NCBI GenBank assembly: GCA_964437595.1
Contig: CAYTHO010000011.1
Span: 1-64,000 of the forward strand
Origin: DSYU01 sp964437595
GTDB taxonomy: Bacteria; Chloroflexota; Anaerolineae; Anaerolineales; Anaerolineaceae
Reading direction: 5' to 3'
DNA length: 64,000 bases
Shown: positions 33,369 through 41,800 of the stretch, piece by piece
Layout: each line of letters opens with the position of its first letter
Numbering within the stretch: position 1 is the first letter of the stretch
Notes under the pieces: generated by a model
What the model was told of the DNA's origin: nothing
The model's input: the letters and a program-made list of their open reading frames with translations, nothing else
Database searches by the model: none
Made by a program: the position numbers and the translations under genes

Positions 33369-35098
33369 TGCAGAAATTCCTGCGGTCCTTGAGGCCCGAC
33401 GCCATCCCTCAACATGTTTTTCAAAAGAACCCCCTGACTGGCAGCCGGGAGATTATTATACAGAGCCTGTTCAACAGTCTCCTGGCCTCTTTGACCATTG
33501 GCTCAATATTGTTCATGGTCTTTTCTCCTCAGATTTCCATCGCTGGAAATATTTGGGTTTACCCACTGGGGTATCTCTTATTTGTTTTTGTCGCGGTAAA
33601 CCGCAAGTTAGATTATTACATCCGCGCGTCCTTCATCGTCATCATATTTATCACGCTTGGAACCACTGCCCTCATAAATTATGGTTTGAGCGGTACAGGA
33701 ATGATCTTCCTTATTTCCGCCATTCTTTTAGGCAAATTATTATTTCGCGCGAGAGTCAGCTTCCTGGTCGATATCATTGCCCTGGGCGCCATGATCGTCG
33801 TTGGTTCGCTGATGGTAAAAGGGAGTATCCCGCTTCCAGCACAGAACGTCATGGCAAATTCCGGCGATTCGAGTCAGTGGATCGCTACTATTGGTATCAC
33901 AATTCTGGCTACAGGCCCAATCGTCATGTCTGTGCTCCTTATCTTACGAGGGATGACCAGAGCGCTCATGACGCGGGAGGGCACACTGAAAGCCCTGGAA
34001 GACTCCCGCGCTACGATGGAGCAGCAAATAGAAGAACGCTCGGCGGACCTCAGGAGGAGCATTGCCCGCTTCGAGGTTGCCAGCCAGATCACTCGCGACA
34101 TTGCCAGTGAAACCAACCTGGAAAACCTTCTCATAACAGCAGTGAATCAAGTTCGAGACAGGTTCGGCTTCTACCACGTAGGTATTTTCTTCAATGACAG
34201 TAAAAATGAATTCTCGGTTCTGCGAGCCGCTACTGGAGATGCAGGCCGGATGATGCTGGAACGAGGTCACCGTCTTCGCATCGGTGAAATTGGTATGGTG
34301 GGCTACGTTACCAGGCAGGGCGAAGCCCGCATATCATCCAATGTGGCCGATGATGTCGTCCATTATAGAAATCCCCTGCTGCCTGATACACGTTCTGAGG
34401 TAGTTTTGCCTTTACGGATCAATAACCAGACGATTGGCGCATTGGATGTGCAAAGTACCCTTGCGGATGCTTTCACTGTAGATGATGTAAAGGTATTGCA
34501 GACCATTGCCGACCAATTGTCGATTGCTTTTGAAAAGACGCACCTGGTTAATGAGTTGCAGCACACCGTAAATGAACTGGAAACAACCAGCCGCACCAAC
34601 ACGCAGAAAGCCTGGAGGACACACCTGCGGAATACGCGCCAGGCCCTGGCTTACCGGTACCACGATTCCCGGTTGGAAAACCAGGCTGAAGAAAGCGAGC
34701 AGGGCCAGGAAGCGATGGTAAGCGGCCAGTCTGTCATGAAGATCGTGCCGGGTATCAAAGATGAGCAAGGGCGGCCAATCACCGTGCTTGCCGTGCCCAT
34801 TAAGGTGCGCAACCAGGTATTAGGGGTGGTCGACATCCATTTTGAAGCTGCCACCATTTCGCCTGACCTGATCTCTCTGATTGAGAACACAGTAAATCGC
34901 CTGGCGGTTTCGCTTGAAAATGCTCGCCTGCTGGAAGAGATCCAGATTCGGGCAGAACGGGAACGCATGGTGAGTGAGATTTCGTCGAAAGTTCGTGCGG
35001 CGTCAGACGTTGACAGTGTGTTGCGTACTGCGATCCAGGAAATTGGCCGCTCCCTGGGCGTTTCGGAAGTTGCGGTTCAACTGCGAAAAGAATCGTGA
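33368..35098 (+). CDS. Polytopic membrane GAF sensor without kinase domain (paralogue)
   Basis: The 576 residues follow the plan of the preceding gene: about six membrane helices up to residue 200, a coiled linker (MEQQIEERSADLRRSIARFE), a GAF near 240-385 (GFYHVGIFFNDS, LRIGEIGMVGYV), a half-GAF near 420-530 and a stub (SSKVRAASDVDSVLRTAIQE). I begin at ATG 33368, which shares its A with the previous TGA; a GTG one codon earlier is possible. GGAG lies nine bases upstream. Coupled translation with the upstream paralogue is expected. Confidence 0.85.
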   Translation: MQKFLRSLRPDAIPQHVFQKNPLTGSREIIIQSLFNSLLASLTIGSILFMVFSPQISIAGNIWVYPLGYLLFVFVAVNRKLDYYIRASFIVIIFITLGTTALINYGLSGTGMIFLISAILLGKLLFRARVSFLVDIIALGAMIVVGSLMVKGSIPLPAQNVMANSGDSSQWIATIGITILATGPIVMSVLLILRGMTRALMTREGTLKALEDSRATMEQQIEERSADLRRSIARFEVASQITRDIASETNLENLLITAVNQVRDRFGFYHVGIFFNDSKNEFSVLRAATGDAGRMMLERGHRLRIGEIGMVGYVTRQGEARISSNVADDVVHYRNPLLPDTRSEVVLPLRINNQTIGALDVQSTLADAFTVDDVKVLQTIADQLSIAFEKTHLVNELQHTVNELETTSRTNTQKAWRTHLRNTRQALAYRYHDSRLENQAEESEQGQEAMVSGQSVMKIVPGIKDEQGRPITVLAVPIKVRNQVLGVVDIHFEAATISPDLISLIENTVNRLAVSLENARLLEEIQIRAERERMVSEISSKVRAASDVDSVLRTAIQEIGRSLGVSEVAVQLRKES

Positions 35099-35139
35099 GC
35101 ATTGGTGATGAATGGCTGCTGGAGAAGCCCGGAGGTTGA

Positions 35140-38076
35140 ATGGTAGTAACGGATAATCGAAGTTCGGATATGAGTACTGAGTCTATCATCTCCCCTACCG
35201 CTATCAGGGTGAACAGAGCCCAGAGCATCCGGCTGATTACGATCGTTATCGGCGCTCTGAGCGCATTCTTATCAGCGGGCTTCGTCGTCCTTCTGGTCAA
35301 TCAGTTTGTTTGGCAAATCGGCCTCCTTGCTGTCTTATTCGCTGCCAGCGCAATCATAAGCGCGATATGCCTGGGCAGGCTATATCCGCGAGGGAATTAT
35401 GATGCCGGGATAACCCTGGTCACCGTATTTTTTGGCTTCGTGGCGATCGCTACGTCAGCACTATTGAACGGCCTGGGCTTTCCCATGGCAATTGTTTACC
35501 TGCTGCTTTCCCTGATCGTTTCATCAACCCTGGTTCTCCATTTCCAGGCAAACAATGCGATCATCACAGGAGTCATCATTGCCAGTTTGTGCGCGATCGC
35601 GACAGCCTATTCCCCTTTTAAACAGGTTTCGATTGAGCTGATCAACGTCATCACACCGGCAATCCTGGGTATGCTGTTTATGGTTTACATTACGATGCAA
35701 GCCATGCAGTTCTTAACGGCCACGCTGCGCATCCGCATGGTGAGTATATTTCTGGCAATCGTAATTATCCCACTTGCTATCATCTCCCTCATCCAATCGC
35801 GTTTCATGTTTGACGAGCTGACCCGCGAAGCCGACCAGGCCCAACTGCTCGCTTCGCAGCAGGTAGCATACGCGGTTGACCGGTTCTTCAATGAAACAAA
35901 GCAATCCCTCGTAGATACAGCCCAATTGAAGATTTATACCGACTACCTGAGCCTGCCGAAAGATCAACGAGCGGGCAGCAAAGAAGAGCAAGACCTGCAG
36001 CTATCCCTGAGGACGCTGGATGCGAATGAGCTCAAAAGCTCCATTTACTTTTCATCATTCGCGCTGCTCGATATGGATGGCCAGGTTCTGTTCGACTCCC
36101 TCAATGACCGGTACGCCGGCTGGACATCCGAGCTGTTCCTTGGGGCGGAATCTTTCCTTCAGGGAGATAACGAAGGGGAGGAGACTTACTTCCAGGTTCC
36201 AGCCACCACTGGCCTATCCTATGCTTCACAGGTCTATGTGGCAAACAATAAGCGCGCGTTCTTCTTTATCAGCTCGCCGATTAAGAACCAACAGAATCAG
36301 GTGATCGGTGTGCTGCGCGCTCGATACGATGGCCTTCTGCTCCAAAATTTACTGCGCCAGTACAATGGTTTGCTTGGGGATCGCTCATACGCAATCCTAT
36401 TGGATGATAATAATATCCGCCTTGCCGACCAATACACACCGACCAATTTGTACCAGTCCATTGCACCGCTTCCTCCGGAAAAGGTTCAAAGCCTCATTCA
36501 AACCCGCCAACTGCCGAATCTGCCACCCAACCTGCTCTCGTCAGACCTAACTGAGCTTGACCAATTGATTAACAACTACCGGCAGCAACCAGTATTCCGA
36601 TCTGAAATCACTACGGAAGGCGAGCAAACTGATCTTCCAGAAATTGGCGCCGTCACCAGGCTGGAAAGCATGCCCTGGAAAATTCTCTACCTGCGCGCCG
36701 ATTTTAGCGATGAGGAACTGCGCCAGCAGCAAAGGAAGTTAACCACGCTGGTGACCACCGTGATCGCTGGTATTGTTGGTCTTCTAGCCATCGGCGCCGT
36801 GCAGCTTGTGACAACCCCAATTACACGCCTGACGAAGACCGCTCAGCAGATCGCCAGCGGCGACCTGGAAGCTCAGGCGCCTGTAGAAAGCGCAGACGAA
36901 TTTGGTATGCTGGGAAACGCCTTCAACTCGATGACTGGACAGTTACACATCCTGATTAACCAGTTGGAAGAGCGCGTTCGGGCCCGTACCCAGGAAATCG
37001 AAAGCCAGAACAAGGTCCTCACCAACCGTGCAGCACAGCTTCAAACCGTTTCCGATGTGGCCCGGGAAATTGTTTCGGCCCAGGAGTTGGAGCCGTTGTT
37101 GTTATCAGTTGCCCAACTGATTAGCGAACGGTTTGAGTTCTACCATGTGGGTATCTTCCTACTGGATGAGAGAAAAGAAAACGCTATTCTACGCGCCGCA
37201 AACAGCGAAGGCGGTCAGCGCATGTTGGCCCGCCACCACAGCCTGCCGGTGGGAAAGGTGGGTATCGTCGGTTACGCCACCGGCACAGGCCAGGCCCGTA
37301 TTGCCACGGATGTAGGCGCCGATGCGGTTTTCTTCAACAACCCCGATTTACCCGATACCCGATCTGAAATGGCGCTCCCTCTGAAAGTGGGCGACCAGGT
37401 AATCGGCGCGATTGACATTCAGAGCACCGAGTCAAATGACTTTCACGAAGATGATATCGAGCTGTTTAACACGCTGGCCGACCAAGTAGCCATCGCGATC
37501 TACAACAACCAGCTATACATCGAAACGGCCCAGGCGTTGGAAGAAGCGCAAAACCTTCACCGGCAGTATTTGCGATCTGAATGGGCGCAGGACACCAAAC
37601 AACGAAAAGTATTGGGGTATGTTTACAACCAATCGGGCGTTACATCACAGCATTCAGAGAATGCCATGTGGAAGAAAGTCTTTTCATCTGGTGATCCGGT
37701 CTATGCCGTACTGCCCAGTAACAATGGGACGCCGGATAAAGCGATCATGGCTGTGCCTATTGCCGTGCGCGGTGAAACAATCGGTGTGATCCATGTTCAG
37801 GATCAAGGCGAAAACCGGCTGTGGTCCGAAGACGAAATTGCAGTGGTGAACAGTATCGCCAACCAGGTAGCCGTAGCGCTTGAAAACGCCCGCCTCTTTG
37901 AAAATACGGTTCGTAGGGCAGAACGAGAGAAGAAAGTATTGGATATTACCCAAAAGATCCGCTCTACCAATGATCCGCGAGAGATGATGCGTATCGCGGT
38001 AAGCGAGCTTCAACAAGCCTTAAGCGCGACCAGGGCACAGATTTACATCCGCCAGCAGGATGAAGAATCCGAATAG
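35140..38076 (+). CDS. Membrane sensor: 6TM, dCache-like, HAMP and GAF domains, no kinase
   Basis: The 978 residues combine an N-terminal block of about six membrane helices (25-190), another helix near 200-220, a large extracytoplasmic dCache-like sensor (about 225-530, with FALLDMDGQVLFDS), a helix near 540-565 and HAMP near 565-620 (TTPITRLTKTAQQIASGDLE). A coiled linker, a GAF near 650-800 (FEFYHVGIFLLDER), a half-GAF near 820-930 and the shared C-terminal stub follow. It is a merger of the two receptor types upstream. No output domain. GGAGG precedes ATG 35140. Confidence 0.85.
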   Translation: MVVTDNRSSDMSTESIISPTAIRVNRAQSIRLITIVIGALSAFLSAGFVVLLVNQFVWQIGLLAVLFAASAIISAICLGRLYPRGNYDAGITLVTVFFGFVAIATSALLNGLGFPMAIVYLLLSLIVSSTLVLHFQANNAIITGVIIASLCAIATAYSPFKQVSIELINVITPAILGMLFMVYITMQAMQFLTATLRIRMVSIFLAIVIIPLAIISLIQSRFMFDELTREADQAQLLASQQVAYAVDRFFNETKQSLVDTAQLKIYTDYLSLPKDQRAGSKEEQDLQLSLRTLDANELKSSIYFSSFALLDMDGQVLFDSLNDRYAGWTSELFLGAESFLQGDNEGEETYFQVPATTGLSYASQVYVANNKRAFFFISSPIKNQQNQVIGVLRARYDGLLLQNLLRQYNGLLGDRSYAILLDDNNIRLADQYTPTNLYQSIAPLPPEKVQSLIQTRQLPNLPPNLLSSDLTELDQLINNYRQQPVFRSEITTEGEQTDLPEIGAVTRLESMPWKILYLRADFSDEELRQQQRKLTTLVTTVIAGIVGLLAIGAVQLVTTPITRLTKTAQQIASGDLEAQAPVESADEFGMLGNAFNSMTGQLHILINQLEERVRARTQEIESQNKVLTNRAAQLQTVSDVAREIVSAQELEPLLLSVAQLISERFEFYHVGIFLLDERKENAILRAANSEGGQRMLARHHSLPVGKVGIVGYATGTGQARIATDVGADAVFFNNPDLPDTRSEMALPLKVGDQVIGAIDIQSTESNDFHEDDIELFNTLADQVAIAIYNNQLYIETAQALEEAQNLHRQYLRSEWAQDTKQRKVLGYVYNQSGVTSQHSENAMWKKVFSSGDPVYAVLPSNNGTPDKAIMAVPIAVRGETIGVIHVQDQGENRLWSEDEIAVVNSIANQVAVALENARLFENTVRRAEREKKVLDITQKIRSTNDPREMMRIAVSELQQALSATRAQIYIRQQDEESE

Positions 38077-38107
38077 GAACGAAAAAAGGTTCGGGGAAAG
38101 GTGTGAT

Positions 38108-38890
38108 ATGACGTACATCATTTCAGTGGCCAATGAAAAAGGCGGCGTTGCAAAAACAACAACAACCATTTCGCTGGGGGCTTCCCTGGTGGAAACAGGC
38201 CTGGAGGTTGCGCTAATTGACCTGGATGGACAGGCCAACCTTTCACTCGCCTTTGGCGTTGAAAATAATAAAACCCAGAACACGATTGTCAATGTCCTGC
38301 TCGAGTCTGTGTCGGCGAAGACCGCGGTACGCGAGACGGGCATCCCCCGCCTCGACCTTATCCCCTCTACTTCTGAAATGAGCCTCGCGGAGCGCTTCCT
38401 ACCCATTCGACAGGGATATGAACTGACTCTGGTGAAAGCGCTGCGCGATGAGAGCTGGCCTTACGATTACATCATTATCGACTGTCCCCCCTTCCTCGGG
38501 GCAGTAACATTCAACGCATTAATGGCGTCTGACCTGCTGATCATGCCTACCCAGGCCGAATTTTTCTCTATCAATGCCCTGCGCAACATGATGACCATGG
38601 TGCGCCGCGTGCGCTCGCAAGGCAACACCCGGCTGACCTATCGACTATTACTGACCATGTTTGACCGCCGAAACCGGATTCACCGGACGCTGACCGAACA
38701 ACTGCGCACCACGTTTGGGAATGGTGTTCTGGATACGGTGATTGAGACGGACACCAAGCTCCGTGAAAGCCCGATTGCTGGCTTACCGATAATTTATCAC
38801 GCGCCCAAAAGCCGATCCGCGCTGCAGTACCGCGCATTGGCTCAGGAGATCTTAACGTATGTCAAAGAAACGACTTCGCAACCGACTTGA
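38108..38890 (+). CDS. ParA/MinD-family ATPase
   Basis: A ParA-type ATPase of 260 residues. EKGGVAKTTT at 10-19 is the deviant Walker A with signature Lys11 and Lys16, LIDLDGQANLS is the A' motif, and YDYIIIDCPPFLG is Walker B. There is no N-terminal DNA-binding domain and no ParB gene beside it, so this is an orphan ParA rather than a chromosome or plasmid partition operon. Orphan ParAs place chemosensory arrays, carboxysomes or other cargo on the nucleoid. The 3' end overlaps the hybrid kinase gene by 32 bases. I start at ATG 38108; 16 upstream in-frame residues have no support. Confidence 0.9.
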   Translation: MTYIISVANEKGGVAKTTTTISLGASLVETGLEVALIDLDGQANLSLAFGVENNKTQNTIVNVLLESVSAKTAVRETGIPRLDLIPSTSEMSLAERFLPIRQGYELTLVKALRDESWPYDYIIIDCPPFLGAVTFNALMASDLLIMPTQAEFFSINALRNMMTMVRRVRSQGNTRLTYRLLLTMFDRRNRIHRTLTEQLRTTFGNGVLDTVIETDTKLRESPIAGLPIIYHAPKSRSALQYRALAQEILTYVKETTSQPT

Positions 38891-41800
38891 GAATTTTTTC
38901 TCAAACCTGGCTGAGGATACCCCCCAGTCTCAAGAACAGGCATCGCCGCTCCAGAGCGATGCTGTTGTTGGGAACATTGCCGCAGGTATCGAAATTGCAG
39001 GGCTGCCGGATGCGAACCCGAGTACTGCGCCAGCCGTGGCCCCTGCCACCGAGCACACCACCCCGGCCCACCTGACCGGTTGGACCTGGGAGGTGGATGC
39101 GAATTTTAACTATACTGCCTGCGGGTTGGAAGTCAGCGATGCGCTGCGAATGAACCCGAACAGCTTTATAGGTAAGTCGATTCTTTCATACGCGCTGCAT
39201 AGCAGATCAAAGGACGCTCTGGAAGCAGCTTTTTCAGAAAGCAAACTGCCAGCGGAATGCATTGTCTATTTCGAGAATAAACCGGGGGCCAGCCTGCCGG
39301 TTCGCCTTCATATTGTCACTTGCTATAAAAAAGATGGGGCGATCACCGGTTGGGGCGGCTTTGCCCAACGCATCCCCGAAGAAACATCTTCCCAACCACC
39401 TGTCCAGCCCAAAGAGAGTGTAAAACCCGAATCTGCAGCTTCAGGGCCCGGGGCAGAGAAGCCACTGCCCGGGGAAGAAAAGCGACTGCCCGGGGAAGTA
39501 AAGCCGGCAGTGGCTAAACCTGAGGCTATCAAACCGGCTGCCGATCAACCGGAGACGAAACCACCCGCGGCGCAGAAACCGTCGACCGAAAAACCTATCA
39601 AAAAGCGACCAATGCATGGGGGAACAAAGCCGCTTGCCCACCACGAGGAGAGCCCGCAAGACAGCCTGTTTATGCGGCAAGGGATTGCGATAGAACAGGG
39701 TGAAATCCGTCCCGCCAATCAGATTTGGACGACTACCGGGAAAGACAGCCTGGTAAAAAATGAGCTGGCGCTGACCAATACCACGGGGAAAAATCCGGCT
39801 GCAATTGCGGCTACATTTCAGACACAGGGCGTTGGCGATTTCCTGCTGGAAATCGTCGATGATTCTGAACGGGAATGGACAGAAGATGACCGTATCCTGG
39901 TGCGAGAAATTACCGCGCAACTAGCCCTGGCAATGGATAATGCAGAACTGTATGTCTCAGTTCAGCAAGAGCTGTCTGATAGAATTCGGGCGGAGCAAAC
40001 CATTCTTCGCCGCAACAAAGACCTTGCAACGCTGAACCAGATCGGCCAGCAGTTGAGCCGCCTGGCCACCCGCGGAGAAATTTTTGAACTGCTCTCCGCG
40101 ATGGTTGGCGAGATACTCGATAACCATAACCATTACATTGTTTTTTACAACGCGAACAAGGAAACCCTCTCTTTTCCTTTCTACCGTAAAGATGGTCAGG
40201 TTGTGGAAATGCCCGACCAACCGTTTAGTAATGGTATTCCTGAATTTGTCATCCGCAATCGAAGCACGCTGCTGAGTAATACCCGCACCAAAGAAGAGCT
40301 GGTGAAACTGGGCATTGATCTTCCTAAACAGGTTCCAGCTTCGCTCCTGGCCATTCCGATGATTGCGGGTGAGCGCATCTTAGGCGCCATGGTCGTCCAG
40401 GATTTCAACCGGGAAAACGCTTTCGACACCCAACATGCAGAACTGCTGTCCACGGCATCCGCGCAGGCCACCACAGCGCTTGAAAATGCTGAATTGTTCC
40501 AACAGATGCAGTTTGCCCTGGAAGCGATTGAAACACGCGAACGCTACCAGGCGAATGTTGCCCGAGCAGCAGCTAATTTAACGGAATTCGGCACCAAATC
40601 CATGCCCGAGGTGCTCAAGGTTTTAGGACAGGCCGCGCAGTGCAGCAGGGTTTTCTTTGCACGCGTTCAGGAAGATGAAAGAGGATTGTTCTGGAGTGCA
40701 ACCGCTGAATGGAGCGATCCGGCAGTAGCATATTTATTTGATAAGACCCGCACGCTGCACATCCCGGTGCTTTCATACCCCAATTGGTTACAGCAGTTGC
40801 GCGAGAAGGGTTGGGTGCTGACCCAAGCAAGCCATGAAACCCCAGAAGCGGATTTTCTCAATTCACAACACATCCGCTCATCTCTACTGCTTGCCGTACC
40901 CGGCCCCACCAGTACGCCGAGTTTTGTCGCATTTGATCACCTAGGCGCCGCTCGAGTCTGGCAGAATGAAGAAATCAACGCTCTGCGTGTTGCCGCAGAT
41001 GCCATCTCGAACACCTTTGTCCGCGAAGGCCTCATGGATCAGCTCCAGGTGACACTCGATGAGACTGAAGGCCTCTATAAAGCCAGCAATCGCCTGGCAT
41101 CTGCCAATGATATGCAGGAGATGGTATCGGCGGTATTATCGAGCGTGCGCTCAAGCGAAATTAACCGCGCCATGCTGCTGCTCTTTGAATATGATTCCTA
41201 CAACAAGATCACGCAAATTAAAGTAGGAGCCAACTGGTACAGCGGTCGAGGTACTCCGCCGCCGCCTGTTGGAACAGAATATTTGCGCTCTAAGTACGAG
41301 CGCTTTTTCCAAACCAATACGCCGCTCTTCTTCGATGACATCCTGGAGGGGGCGATCGAAAAAGAACTGCAAGATACGCTGGTCCATCAGAATATCCGCG
41401 CCCTGGCGATCCTTCCGCTGTGGACTGGAAAGCGCCAGATTGGTGTTTTACAGGTACAGTCTGAGACAAAGCACAATTTCACCGGTCGCGAGAAGCGCAC
41501 ATACCCGCCCCTGGTGGACCAGATGGCAATTTCCGTAGAAAACCAGCGGTTGTTTGAACAAACCCAGCTTGCCCTCTCCGAAACAGAGCTGCTTTACAAC
41601 GTCAGCAACCGCATCGCGCAGGCCGCCGATACCGAAGACATGCTGGCCCTGGTTGTCGAAAACATCCTGCCATCCGGCGCCGACCGGGCTTCGATCATGT
41701 TGATCGAAAGCGATGCGAACGGCGAACTGTTGGACCTGGAGCTGGTTGGCTCCCATGATATTAAGGGCGAATACCGGCATCTAGGCCTGCATATGCCCAT

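Noticed and set aside
33361..34110. 249-codon plus-strand frame overlapping the GAF sensor gene
   Set aside because: Shadow of the true gene; rich in rare residues such as His, Arg, Trp and Tyr and without any domain, while the other frame gives clear membrane helices and GAF.
38108..38890. Plasmid partition locus
   Set aside because: No ParB, no iteron or parS-like repeats, and the surrounding genes are a chromosomal signalling cluster.
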